Source of the DNA: Chiridota heheva
Taxonomy: Eukaryota > Echinodermata > Holothuroidea > Apodida > Chiridotidae
NCBI GenBank assembly: GCA_020152595.1
Contig: JAIGNY010001464.1
Coordinates: forward strand, 906,001-970,000
Length of the DNA stretch: 64,000 nt
Reading direction: 5' to 3'
The notes below the pieces were generated by a model, which saw only the letters and a list, made by a program, of their open reading frames with translations, was not told the DNA's origin and did not search any database. Shown in pieces: positions 46,099 to 59,505 of this stretch (position 1 is the first letter of the stretch; each line of letters starts with the position of its first letter). The position numbers and the translations under genes were made by a program.

Positions 46099-46940
46099 TG
46101 TCTGCACACTTTCATATCTCATATTCTTTTACACAGTTTGTAAGCATTATAAGAATTACATAATCTTATTTCCAAATTTTCAATATTTTAGTCAAATTTG
46201 ACTAAATTTGACTAAATTTGCTCCCGGTGAGTATATATATATAGTGTGAGTTTTTATGTTAGTGATTATAAAAGGTCTGGGCTAACATGCCGTAGCCACG
46301 GAAGAAGTTGGTGGTGGCGGATCTCCTACTTTTTAAGATAACATTACCAAGGTCACTTTCCCCTACGTTTTGAGTGTTGACATCCAACCCCCCCCCCCTC
46401 ACACACACATACACACATACAGACACACACCCAAACACACATGCGCACACACACACACGGACAGACGTATAAATTACCAAATTTTGTCCCGTTCCAAAAA
46501 CTTATGACCCTAACCCCTATTATGAGGTCATCATATGAGACCACGGTGGGCCACATCCCCCCCCCCCCTTCCCTTACCACTAATATCAAGGGGGTGACCA
46601 TGTAGTGTAGGAGATATAGGCAGTTATTTGCCTGCACGCAAAGTGACTACAATATCTCATCCCCACATATATGTGCGTAATAACGCTTTTTCAAATCTAA
46701 TAGAACGTGCGGGCACACACGTGGACAAGTTGTGTGAAATTGTCAATAAAAAGAGTCTATGGACACGCATTTCTATATTGGTTAAAATGTTAAAAGAGTT
46801 ATAAAATCTGAGCAGATCATTTATTTAAAAAAAAAATTCATTTGAAGATAAAACTTTGAGGTTTTGACTTATGCCGACCTATATGCTCAATTTGTGATAT
46901 ATTACTGGTGGACAGATACACATCTTTATGTAATTCTATA
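46099..46940. repeat. Unannotated, with poly-C/(CA)n tract
   Basis: 46384-46458 is a C run followed by (CA)n; 46557-46570 is another C run. GTCAAATTTGACTAAATTTG repeats at 46192-46220. Otherwise nothing recognised. Confidence 0.5.
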
Positions 46941-47116
46941 CAGTGGTGTAGCCAAATGGTGGGAAGACGGGACGACCGCCCCACCAATATATCTCAATAT
47001 TCCATTTTTATCAATTCAAAATTATTACCGTTCGTCGGCAGGGGCCATATTTTGTATCCTGTCGGTTAATTTATGTTACTTGCCCCACCACTAAGGAAAT
47101 CCTGGCTAAGGCACTA
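46941..47116. mobile_element. 176 bp hAT-like MITE with perfect 8 bp target duplication
   Basis: ATTCTATA (46933-46940) is repeated exactly at 47117-47124. Between them the element starts CAGTGGTGTAGCCA and ends TGGCTAAGGCACTA, imperfect inverted termini of the CAGTGGCGTAGC family. No coding capacity. Confidence 0.85.
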
Positions 47117-47185
47117 ATTCTATACATATCTTTAAAAAATGATTGAAAAGAAAAACAAAAATGAGGATTTACATTAGGAATTTCC

Positions 47186-47570
47186 ATGGTTGTCATTTGA
47201 TACATCACTGGTTGTCCCTTAATACATCCATGGTTGTCCTTAAATACATCACTGGTTGTCCTTTAATACATCCATGGTTGTCTTTTAATACACCCATGGT
47301 TGTCCTTAAATACATCACTGGTTGTCCTTTAATACATCACTGGTTGTCCTTTAATACATCCATGGTTGTCCTTTAATACATCCATGGTTGTCCTTAAATA
47401 CATCACTGGTTGTCCTTTAATACATCCATGGTTGTCTTTTAATACATCCATGGTTGTCCTTAAATACATCACTGGTTGTCCTTTAATACATCCATGGCTG
47501 TCTTTTAAGACATCCATGGTTGTCCTTTAACATCGCTGGTTGTTCTTTCCTTTAATACATCACAAATTTG
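47186..47570 (+). repeat. 22 bp minisatellite with 66 bp higher-order unit
   Basis: About 17 units alternate between TACATCCATGGTTGTCCTTT (type A) and TACATCACTGGTTGTCCTTA (type B). A B-A-A trimer of 66 bp is nearly identical in the copies starting around 47246, 47400 and 47466. Open frames on both strands arise because 22 bp units without stops cycle through all frames. Confidence 0.95.
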
Positions 47571-48557
47571 CATAAGAATTTGCATATTGATAACTGATGG
47601 CTCAAAAGGTACGTTGTTTAACCGATTTTCTTTAAATATAATTCCAAAATTTAATTTCTTAAGAATTGGTTACTGGTATATGAAAATATACCGACATTTT
47701 CCGTTAAAAACTTTAATTTCAAGCCTCTATACAGGCCTTTTCTACATGGTGGGTCATTTGGCCCACGAATCACTTTATTTGGCCCATAACTTTTTCAAAA
47801 ATTGTGGTATTAGCTGGTGGGAACAATTTTCATTTTGGAGAGGAAGATTAAGGGATATTGTAATCATTTTTGTCAAATATTTTCCTATATTAAAATAAAA
47901 AAAGTGGATGATATGTCTCTTCCAGAACTCCCTGCCCCCACATAACCTCCCAACCCGATGGAGTCGCTTTTGCTTTAGGGATTCAGTGTTTACCAATGCC
48001 ATTTTTGCCACCAATTAACCCTCACTTAAATTTTCTTTTCAAAAGTCCCGAGCCTATAACCTGTTGGAAATAATGTGTTTGTAATGTACACTTGTTATTT
48101 TTTAACCCCATGCGTCAAAAAGTATTGTTCGGATTCCGAAGCACCTTTCTTTGAGAAGAATTCTTGAAACTTGAGCATACCCTAAACATGGGCTCGGGTG
48201 TGAGGTGGGTGAGTGTGTATATGTGTGGGTGCAAGTAGAAACTTGTATTTTGGTCAAAGGTGTAAAAAGAGGGAACAGTGGGGTAGAGGGGAGGGGGTCT
48301 TCCCCTTTTAGGGTTTCATGTACCTTATTCAAAAGAATCAAAATATTGGTATTTATTCTTTAATATACGAAGGTCGTTATTACCCACAATGCACCATAAG
48401 AATTTTTTTGTATACATTCTTACCTTGGAACATTTAAATGATTGTAGAAAATTGAACACGCGTTGAAAATCCAAAATGTGTACGCTCTTGTAATTTGATT
48501 AAAATAATCATTATGAAAGGTGTCTATCTCGATTTTTATAAAATATGGTTTAAATGG
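47571..48557. other. Unannotated
   Basis: The 103-codon frame at 47587-47898 has no recognised motif. No repeats seen. Confidence 0.45.
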
Positions 48558-48780
48558 CAAGATGTGGCGGTGCTATGGCCCGAAGGCAAGAGGAACCCCC
48601 CCCCCCCCTGTCCCCACACACCCCACACACACACACACACACTTGCCCCTGAAATTTTTGTAAAGTTACATTTTTTTTCCGGTTTATACTCTTATAGGTC
48701 TTTGCCCCCCCTCCCCCACCTCCATGAAACAAAACGGACCCTATATGTTACCCAGCATAAAAATCCTGGCACCGCTACTG
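48558..48780. mobile_element. Possible small hAT-like element
   Basis: The left TGTGGCGGTGCTATGGC and the reverse complement of the right end, CAGTAGCGGTGCCAGGAT, resemble each other and the CAGTGGCG-type termini. The interior is C-rich with (CA)n. Flanks GGCAAGAT and GTCAAGGA match poorly. Another CAGTGGCGTATTTGG start lies at 48845. Confidence 0.35.
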
Positions 48781-49210
48781 GTCAAGGAAAATACCTCGAA
48801 GTCATGGAGATTTTAAAACTTTATAAACACTATCAGTATAAAACCAGTGGCGTATTTGGTGGGCAACTAAGTTGCAGAGGATCATTGTGCAGTGGATCAT
48901 CCTATTGCAGCTAATTGGCAGATTCTCCAAAAATACGGACTTTTGGAAAAGATTGTGTTGGCCCTCTGAAAAAATGTAACATTGTTAATTATTATTATGG
49001 TTTTCAATTGGAGCTTTTAGCTGCTATCATATAGTTAATCATAGAACCTCGAAATATTAATGGCGCCATTGCAATGGCGGCACCTGACACCACGAATTGG
49101 AGGAAAATTGGGGGCCTGCAGGCTACCTCTCGACATTTAGACGAATTGTACAATTGATCTTCGGGAGAATTGGGGGACTCCCCCCCCCCCCTCCCCCTCC
49201 CCTTCTTCGC
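48781..49210. other. Unannotated, with poly-C run
   Basis: C-rich run at 49179-49203. No gene recognised. Confidence 0.45.
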
Positions 49211-50980
49211 CCGTGTCGCAGCTACTGCCCATTACTAAAATCAAATCTTAATGATCCTTAAAATGTAAGATTTAATCAAGCATGCTCTTTCAATATCCAT
49301 GCATTAGCACATGTCAGTATACTATTATATAATATATGCGCGTAAGTATTATAAATTGAATAAGCCATTAAATTAGTTGGTGTTGTGTGTGAGATACCGA
49401 CAACATACATACAATTTAGGCATATACACACTTAGCAACTTTAATTTGTGTTCTATATCTTCAAATTAACCATTCATTTTCTTTACAAAGAAAATGTATC
49501 ATCTTTGATCTTTATGTAAACGGTTAACATCATTAATTTGATATAGTTGCCGACCTTATGATTATATTCGTAATATTATATTGATTCCTTTCTATTCAAA
49601 TGTATCCTCGCATCACAGATCTTAAGTGAGCCTTTTCTACTAATTAAGTATGCAATGCAATAATTTGCCAAAGTGAAAGCCATTAACTTGTTTATATTTG
49701 CTCCCAAATTCAATTGTTTACTGTTTCTTTCCGGTATCATTTAGTTGGCCTTTCACTTATAAACTGTAATAGATTGAAAATATGCTTCCTAATATGACCG
49801 AAAACACAATTGGAGAAGTTCCCAATAACGAAAAATTAAGACACTTTTCGCAACCATTTTCGACATTGATCGATCCCTAACTCATTTTTCTTTTTTGGGG
49901 CATTAAATGCTTTATTTTTTTCTTTTCTGATCTAACTATCCGCGCGACCCGAACAACTAAAAAGTGGATATAATGTGCTCTGATTTTCTTGTTTACTCGA
50001 TTACTTCCCTCAATTTTTAAAGAATCCTTGAGCGAGCTCATCTTTTCACTAAAGATAATTCCATTAACTTTTTCGAGAGGCAGCCGTTTAATTCGATTAT
50101 CCCATCTTCAAGGAGGACTGCTAATCAGATTTCGTTTTCGGCAATCGCCGTTCTGTCAAATTTGACGAAGCATCACGCCTCACTACTCCCCACCAACTTG
50201 CAGATGAATCGAATTTTTGTATTTTAATTCCATAAATTGGTCTCCAGCCTTTTATAAGCTTCTGGCAACTTCGTAACGACGTCGGAATCACTTTATTTTC
50301 TGTTTTGAAAAAGAAAAAAAAAAGCACGAGTACTAACAAATTACGAAAATTACGCCACCGATTTCTTTTCTTTTAATAGACTTGTTGCTTTTGTTTTTTT
50401 TAAACTGGTGGTTAAGTAATTTTGAAATATACCATTCAGAAAATGTGATTAACTCAAACTCCTTTCTTACGCGCGATTACGTTGACATGGATTTTGGTTT
50501 AAGTTATCTAACAAATATCGAATCTCTTGAGGCAAAATTACTAAGGCTATTTTGGATTGATTTAAATCAACTCTGCGATTTCTGATTCTTTTTTTATAAT
50601 TCTTGAAGGCAAACGTGTCTGCATGAGAATCATTTCTTAAAGGGTAGGGCTTATCAGTGTTGGGTTACACATGTAAACGCACTTACTCCATTTTGCACCG
50701 GTTATTGACTGGTGGCGATCTCACGTTGTGCAGATGGCAGCCCAGAGTTAATCTCATTAGATGTTTAACTCCACTAAGTCTAGAACAAAACCGCACAATA
50801 GCTCCAAATCTGATCAATGGTTTAAGCTTTTAGAGATTACCCTCTCAGAAATAACAGGGTGGCAAGTTAACGCAAGTGATATACCTTATGGCATAACGCA
50901 AACCAAGAACTTAAAAAAAAAAAAGTGTTTTGGTGGGAAATGGAAAAGAAACAATATACATTTCATATAAAGATATTGTT
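49211..50980. promoter_or_regulatory. Repeat-free block with dense transcription-factor-like sites (candidate enhancer)
   Basis: This is the longest stretch here without recognisable repeats. Around 49475-49545 it holds the perfect inverted repeat CATTTTCTTTACAAAGAAAA plus TG, then CTTTGATCTTT (TCF/LEF-like), TGTAAAC (Fox-like) and GTTAAC..CATTAAT (HNF1/homeodomain-like). Such sites occur by chance in AT-rich DNA. A regulatory role is inference, and no neighbouring gene is visible to be the target. Confidence 0.2.
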
Positions 50981-51439
50981 ATACTTTGACGTGTTAAGTA
51001 AATTGCTCTGCCATCTGCCGCGCCGTCCAATGTAGAGTGTTTATGCTCAATAATTGTCAATTAAGATTTACAAATTTTGAAGTTGGTTCGATAAGAATGA
51101 GATTGATACTGAATTGGCTCGTTGGTTTGTTATGAGTATCATGTCTATATATAGACCATATATACTCTCTAGTGTTCACTCTGACCATATCAGATTACAT
51201 CTTTTGGAATAATCGCCCTCCCTTTCTTAGGGCACAATGAAAAGCTGAACGGGCCCTCAAACTTTCAAGAGCGAAATATTTTCCACATTTTAGCAGCCTA
51301 TAGCAGTACGGTTTCTCAGGTCCTTGAAACAAAAGCAGACATGATGTCAAATATACTAGCTTGATATATGATAGAGAATCAAAAAATAAACCAACTACCA
51401 AAAACCCCATTATACAATCTTATTACATTTTCAAGTTAT
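50981..51439. other. Unannotated
   Basis: Nothing recognised. Confidence 0.45.
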
Positions 51440-51905
51440 CCAAGTTTAAAGTTGTAACATGGACGCTGCCATTTTGTTTAGTTTTGTGTTGAAATCATGC
51501 CAATGATGACATAATTTGCCCCACGTGCTAGCACACATAATGTATTTCTTTGCAATTCTATTTGACTTTGTTTTCCTTTCCAAAATGCTTTGACATGAAG
51601 TTTTAAGGGCTTGAATAATTGATATCATATAAAAATTAAAATTCATAGACCCATGCAAAGGAAAAATTATGTCTTAGAAGCTCGAAAATTTGTAATAGAT
51701 TATAAGAAATAAATTCATACATTCATATTCTAATCTGTACTGGGTGTATGACATCATTTTTAGAGGTCTGGGCGTATGAACAGTATGGCCGCTCTCATGT
51801 AATTGTATTGAAAGAATAAGTGTTTTTATCAATTAGAAAATATATGCTAAATTATTTTGTACGATGTGAAATTTCTTGACTTATTATTACTTTATTTATC
51901 ATTTT
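51440..51905 (-). repeat. Dispersed ~440 bp repeat, copy 2 (inverted)
   Basis: The minus strand matches 29950-30390 in the same block order (see that entry). Copies are about 80-85% alike by eye, 21.5 kb apart and in opposite orientation. Confidence 0.85.
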
Positions 51906-52256
51906 AAAGAGCCACGCCCCCAAAATAGGAGGGCGCAGCCACTTCCGCTATCTATTATTTTCTGCGAGACTCGCATTTATTCCATACGCTAGCCTCTAAC
52001 ACACAAATGCACAGAACATCTTTGATATGAATATTTAAATCAATTTGCATATTTTACTGCAATGTCTCAATCAAGTTCTAGAATAAATCAACTTTCCTAT
52101 CATTTTCATTGACTGTAAGATTTACGAAAGGAATTTAAATACTTGCATCAAGATTTTAAGCTGTTAAGCCAGCCACACACCACAAATTTTCCATGAATTA
52201 AAAACTGATCAAACTTTGATTAGCTGTAACTCAAAAACTAAAAGTGCTATTTGATA
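51906..52256. other. Unannotated
   Basis: Nothing recognised before the fold-back copy. Confidence 0.45.
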
Positions 52257-52494
52257 GGAAAGATATCGTGCCGTAAATACTTAGTATAAGTCACCGTGCC
52301 GGTTTTCAATTTTTCCTATTAATCACGAGAAATCAGCGATGTTCGAACTTGTGACTCGCATCCGTCTAGACCGAATGAAGTAATCGTTAGCATCGCAGAT
52401 TTCTCACAATCAATAAGGAAAATTGAAAACCGGAAGTGACGTTACCAGTACGGCGGTGTTCACTCCTGAATGTATTCATGGACGATAACTTTTC
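52257..52494. mobile_element. Fold-back element, copy 1
   Basis: Imperfect inverted repeat. The left part (GATATCGTGCCGTAAATACT, CACCGTGCCGGTTTTCAATT) faces the right part (AATTGAAAACCGGAAGTGAC, ACGGCGGTGTTCACTCC, TATTCATGGACGATA). Related to copies at 52903 and 57955. Confidence 0.82.
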
Positions 52495-52902
52495 TTTAAA
52501 AATTCATAACCTGATTTACTCAGATTTTATTTTTTTATAAATATTCAATACAGATATTGCTACATATCTAGGACCGTAGCACTCACCATGGTAGCACGCC
52601 ATTGTTGTGGCACCATTTAAAATTAACACATTTTTCAGGCGTGTGTAGCCAGCCTTTCGGATTGGGAAACCGCCGAGGAAATATTTGGACCTTTAGCATA
52701 TTTTCTGGACCTTTGTACAATTTACCATTACCATTTTACTTCTTTTTTCCCTTTTTTTTTTGGGGGGGGAGGGGGCGTACGACTCTGTCGACCCCTGGCT
52801 ACACCCATGTTTTTTATATTGATTAACTTTTAATTGTTTTTTTTTTCTTCTATCAATCGTAGCTTCGGCAGTCAAGCCCAGGCTGCAGTGGCACTTTTAT
52901 AC
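52495..52902. repeat. Spacer of a ~0.65 kb tandem duplication
   Basis: Sequence after copy 1 (AAATTCATAACCTGATTTAC, GTAGCCAGCCTTTCGGATTG, TTTAGCATATTTTCTGGACC, TTGATTAACTTTTAATTGTT) is repeated in order after copy 2 up to about 53515. The fold-back element and its right flank were therefore duplicated together. Confidence 0.88.
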
Positions 52903-53177
52903 GAAAGGTATCATCCCATAAATACATTCAGAAGTAACCGCCGCCGTGATAGTAACGTCACTTCCGGTTGCAAATTTCACCTTTATTGATCGCTAAAAAC
53001 ATGCGATGTTATTGATCACACATCTGCCGGACCAAACATATAGGCCTACATGTGTTATCGATGATAACATCACATATTTCTCGCAATCAATAAAGAAAGT
53101 TGAAGAAAAAAACCCGGAAGTGACGTTGCCAGCACGGCGGCGCTCACTTCTGAATGTATTTATGGGACGATAACTTT
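52903..53177. mobile_element. Fold-back element, copy 2
   Basis: Best-preserved copy. Left arm AAAGGTATCATCCCATAAAT ACATTCAGAAGT then CGCCGCCGTG and AACGTCACTTCCGG; the right arm is its inverted match (CCGGAAGTGACGTTG, CGGCGGCG, ACTTCTGAATGTATTTATGG). Arms are about 90-110 bp with a ~60 bp centre. No ORF. Confidence 0.88.
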
Positions 53178-54180
53178 AAAATTCATAAGCTGATCTACTC
53201 AGATTCTAATATTTTTATTTAAAAAATAAATTGCTACATATCCAGGCCGTACCACTCGCAATGACAGCCCGGCATTGTCGTTGCACTATTTCAATCAACA
53301 CATTTTTTACAAAGGTGTAGCCAGCCTTTCGGATTGGGGGAGGGGCGGGGGGTCGCCAATGGAAACATTTGGACCTTTTAGCATATTTTCTGGACCTTTT
53401 TAATATTTTACCCAACCCCCTAGCTTCACCCATGTTTTGTTTTTATTGATTAACTTTTAATTGTTGCTTTTTCCATCACTCGTGGCTTCGGCAATCAAGG
53501 ATGCAGTCGCCAGGGACGTTGCTAGAGACTTCTGATTGTGGATTCGTGAAGGTTCCTAAAGAGGAACGGTGGAATTTCCAAATGTCGTATTCATTTTTCC
53601 AAATTGCGTGCAGTTTTTCTTTTTTTTTAATGATGGGAGGGGGGAGGGGGGAGCACTTTTAAATAGGCCACTACATACAGCCCTGATATTCATAGAGCTA
53701 TAAAAAGCTTAAACTCCAAATGCAGCATTCTTCAAATCACGTAATTTAGTTTGTTTTATTTACTGACTGTTCTCACTAACAAATTTCTTCTGAATGTATG
53801 AATTAAATTCCAAAAACATGACTGCGCGATCAGAAATATTATTCAGGGTTATTCTAAAGAAACAAAATTAAAACGTAGTTTCTAACTTTCCTCCTCTTTG
53901 TATAATACAAACGTGTTTGACTTTTGTCCACTAGCCTATATACTTCAATCTAAAGTAAAACGTACATGCAGTATACTGCGATACTGTGAGCTATACTGCA
54001 ATACTGTAAGTTTAATAAGAAAGAGTGATTGCTGCCCTCTATACCACTACCTTAACCTCTTTTCAACCTCACGTTCGACCAATTGGTAAACAACATCATA
54101 CCCACAAAGATTTGCTAATCATTGAGTCATTGTAATCAAGAATACAAACATGTTTGTATATTTAAAAGGATGTTCATCTG
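53178..54180. repeat. Second duplicate flank, then unannotated sequence
   Basis: 53178-53515 duplicates 52495-52890 (see above). 53516-54180 shows no gene or repeat apart from G-rich runs. Confidence 0.75.
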
Positions 54181-54182
54181 GC

Positions 54183-55258
<1,076 letters not shown>

Positions 55259-55750
55259 TGGATCCATACCCAAATTTGAGTGAATTGATGAGGGTGTATA
55301 ACGTCTTCACTTCAGCCCCCCCCCCCCTCACCCCCAACAAAAAAGGCGTCCAAACCTCTGTTGACCCCCTATTGAAAGTGCTCTCATCCGAGAGATATCA
55401 TGGTACTTTTTGGAAAACATCACAAAAGATTCCAAAATCTATAAAATTCTTGTACATAAAGGACCCCGAGCTTGACTCTTTCATCATAGGCTTCAATGGG
55501 GCAAATAATTAGTTCCGTGCTACCTTCTACCCGTGCAGTCACTCCATTAATCTCGTAAAGTTTGGATATGCATAGACAAGTCCTATTTTTTCTTCTACCA
55601 TTTCTGAAATTTTCAACTTCTCAGCTTCCTGTCTCATGAAATGGGACTTCTCGAAAATATTTCTATTAGTTTTTTTCTCTGCCAGTGAGGGTTCTCATTT
55701 TTGGATAGCGGAGTGATACCGTATTAGTTCCGTACTACCTATAAGTGAAG
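55259..55750. repeat. Dispersed repeat related to 41.6-41.75 kb
   Basis: 55630-55745 (CATGAAATGGGACTTCTCGA, GTGATACCGTATTAGTTCCG) matches 41600-41745. TTAGTTCCGTGCTACCTTCT also occurs at 55511, so a part is duplicated locally. Confidence 0.6.
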
Positions 55751-57954
55751 AAGTCCCTAAAGTGTACTTTGTACTCTTCACAATAGGAGTCAGTTGAGTA
55801 TTTTGTCCACAGACGAAGATTGCTATAGATAAACACACCAACAGATATTTATTGATTTCAAACAATATTTATTAACGACAACACTGCAAAAACAAAACAC
55901 TCTTTCTACAAACAAAACAGTTCTTGTGAAAATAATGGAAAAGTTTTTCTTTTTTATCTACTTTCTGGATGACAAAGTTAACTGGGAACCAATCATAAAA
56001 AATACTGACATAAAACATAAGAGCACAAATGTTAAATTAAGAAAATTACTTAATCTGTAAGCAAACTGTAAGATTAATGATGATGCTCACTGGGAATAGA
56101 TCATATAACACTTGTCTGTATATAAGATCTTATTAATGGTGTCAAATCTTTGTTGACTGAAACATTTTCATATGTAAATATTTGGTATACTCCTTTTAAG
56201 TCGATGTTGTCTTTTTTTCAGCCAATCAATGAACTCTTTTATGCATTCACTTTTTTCAGCAGGATCAGCGTCTGGAAGAAAGTTTTTAACTCTCCAAACA
56301 TTTCTTGTAATTTTTGACTCTGGACTGCATTTTTGATTTTGGACTGCAATCTTTTGTCACCTTGCGTTATGTTGGCTAAAACACATTCCACTTTGTAGTC
56401 GTGACGTCATCTTGTGTTTTTGAATTTGTCTTTCAGACGTCTGTGCCACAAAGCTTGTCAAACACAAAAATCAAGCAATATTTATTTTATGACTATTTGT
56501 GAACAGATATGTTATATTCAGTCCGGGAGCAACCTTAAAACTAGGTACTTTGAAATACCAAAAGAGTTGTGCTTTTATGTATTACGCCGTCGCATGAGCT
56601 TACATTTGACTAGCCCACACTAACAAAAGGGGTTTCTAATTTTTCCGCTCCGGATTGTTCAAAATTTCACTGGATATCCTGAAATTTTGGAGACGGATAG
56701 TAAATAGATATTCAAAACTTTGCGCCCTTGCTTTTTTAAATTCATCATGGTCGCCTTTTTGAGAAAAACAACCAAACAGATTGCAGGCATAACCCTAGAA
56801 GTTTGAGACTCGTCGGTAAAGTTTGAAATAAGCCGGTAAATCTGGTATCAGGTCGGTAAAAATACCGGTTTTGATTATTAAGGTTTATACTGGGAGGTAT
56901 CTTTTTTCTTCAAATGGGATGCTAATTTGAGACCGTTGGTAAATCTTGTATTTTACCCCCCCCCCCCTTCCCCTTCCCTAGTCAAAATGGTCTATTAACG
57001 CGGCTGCTCATGTCCCCAACCTAGGGAAGAACCGTTTTACGGACGTGGGATTGTCCATATTTTGCAGCGAGATAATTATTTGAGGATTAGAAATGAACGT
57101 ATTTGCCCCTCTAACGAAGCTATGGTGGGTATGTGTTTATAATATTTTCTTGTGTATTATTATGTTTTTGTTTATTTTTTATTAATTTATGTCCATCTTT
57201 CCATGATCAATAGGGGAACACGTGCCCGGTGCCCTTGAAATCCTCCACTACCTGTCATCCCATTATACCTGCCCTGGATTGTCACCCAGTATATAACACG
57301 CTACTTTGTCAGTTAATAATCACATTAAGAGTCATAATCATGCTATCAGTCTATTTAGTATCGTCACACATTTCTATGTGCATACAGATGTAACAAAATG
57401 CCCAAATTGATGACACAAACTCGCCTCTTTAAACTAACTGCTTATACAATTAATTACTGTTTCAACCGGCAAAACTAATTAGCCTAATGTTCGAACAAAC
57501 TAATTGCCTATGCGTTTCTCAGTTTCTGGTGCTAAACTGGTAAATAGCGCGCGATTCGAGTAATTTAGAAAGAGGTGTTCCTTTTATCAGACGAAGAAAA
57601 GGATTATTGGAGCGTAGTGGACAAGCGCATCGGCCATTTAGATGGCGTGTTTGGACAACAAATTACCCTACTAACAGGCTAACCTACGTCTTTGGAAGTC
57701 ATTGAATGAAATTGATGACCTTTCAGTATGGTGACATACAATATTAGCAAATTACAGTAAAATGTTTTAGGGAAACGACAAAGAACTCTTTAATCTAATC
57801 TGTTTCTAATATTTTTGTTCAATGATTTGATGCAATAAAAAAGAAGAAGAGTATAGGCCTGATCATTCTCTAACTTGATAATTGTGTTGTTACCTAATTA
57901 GAATATCAAGAATATCCCGCCCATTGCTCAATTGGGTAAAAGAATTTTAATGAA
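55751..57954. other. Mostly unique sequence; one short coding-like frame on the minus strand
   Basis: On the minus strand at about 56170-56360 a stop-to-stop frame contains TRNVWRVKNFLPDADPAEKS followed by CIKEFIDWLKKRQHRLKRS. Its amino-acid mix looks protein-like, but there is no family match and no good splice sites. 57350-57800 is unique and rich in CTAATTAG-type homeodomain sites. A poly-C run lies at 56956-56967. Confidence 0.25.
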
Positions 57955-58203
57955 AAAGGTATCGTCCCATAAATAAATTCAGAAGTAAACGCCGCCGTAC
58001 TAGTTACGTCACTTCCGGTATCAATTTTTCTTATTGATTGTGGGAAATATGTGATGTTATTGGTAACATATTAGGCCCCTATCTTCGGTACGGCGGATGT
58101 GTGATCGATAATATCGCAGATTTCTCTCAATCAATAGGAAAATTGAAAACAGGAAATGATGTTCCAGCACGGCGGGGTTTACTTCTGAATGAGACAATAC
58201 CTG
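57955..58203. mobile_element. Fold-back element, copy 3
   Basis: Left AAAGGTATCGTCCCATAAAT, CGCCGCCGTACTAG, TTACGTCACTTCCGGTATCA; right GGAAATGATGTTCCAGCACG, TTACTTCTGAATGAGACAAT. The right tip is shortened by a small deletion. Same family as 52257 and 52903. Confidence 0.85.
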
Positions 58204-59505
58204 CCCTTGAATATTTGTGTCGAATTTTGACCATGCAGTTAATAGAATGCAATATCTTTAAGGTCCATATTTACTGATACCATGGTTCTCCTCAAATTGT
58301 TGTTTGCAGGGGTGCGATAAAAAATGATACAATCTTAGTCAACATAGTCAATAATCACCAGTCAAATTCTTGAGAAATTAAACTGATGTAAAAAGGATCA
58401 ATATTTAATCAATTTTCGTTGGATATGGTTTGCTATTGGACTGAATTTCAGCTATTTACCGTGACCATTAGACCATTGCGGGTGTTATCTACAATCTTGG
58501 AACATCCCATTTAAACGATTTCCTCACATGCAGGGCCGTAATTAATAAGGACAGGGGGACTTTTCCCCCAATTTCCGGCAGAATATTTTATTTTAGATAT
58601 GACCGCATCATACCCCCCCCCCCCCCCCCTTCCCCTTCCTCACACACACACACACACTTTGAGAAGTAGAATTACGGTCCGGCTTATATATACGCTACAA
58701 ATGGAGTGGCCAACTCTGACCACAATTGAACAAATATGGTAAACTTTGTTGTTAAAATGTTGTGCATATAGTTGAACATCTGACCATTCAAATTTGACCA
58801 TTTTTTTTTTTTTATTTTTTAGAGTTCATGCAATATGAGATCAATATTTGTTTAAACTTTCATGCATATACATCCCACAACCATGGGCGAGATTTGTCTA
58901 CCGAAAGTTTGGGGGATGGGGTGGATAAAAGTGGAGGGATGCAAAATCACGTTAATAAATCACGAAAATAAATCGCCCCTTTAAATCCCGCCTATGCCCA
59001 CAACCAATACTGAGGTGAGGTATAACAAACCAGGTCCAAGACTGTCCCAACAACCGGTCAACCTTGCACAGTATAAAAGGGAGAATGATTTAAGGGCATT
59101 GAAAATTTGGAAAAACGACATAAGTTTAATTATTTCTGATTTTTTTTTATAAATTTGATAACATATTATTTCCTTAAAAATTGTTATAAAAACTTCGAAA
59201 TGAATTGTTTTTAATTTCAAGATTTAAAACATTTTATTCTGGGCCAAAAATGTAGAAACAGAAACAAAATGTTAACGTAAGTTAACCTATACTGGAGGGC
59301 TCGGCGGGCTTTACCCCATGGTCTCTCGCAATCACTTGCCCTATAACATTTTTAGCAGTATTGCGACCACCCATCCCTAACTTTCAAAAGTGCTCCGCCG
59401 TCGGCCCTGTGTGTAATCAGGTGATTGGTCAATGTGTTTTGTTCAAGAATGCAACTGACAGGACTGATATTGCCCGAATAGATAGATAGAAGTGTAACTG
59501 TAATT
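58204..59505. repeat. Mostly unannotated; hAT-like left end and TGGTCA-family scrap
   Basis: CAGGGCCGTAATTAATAAGG at 58531 resembles the hAT-like terminus at 16509; the right end is unclear. A C run plus (CA)n lies at 58613-58657. 58706-58830 on the minus strand belongs to the ACTCTAAAAAA..TGGTCAAATTTGA family (37209, 63915). No gene seen. Confidence 0.45.
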
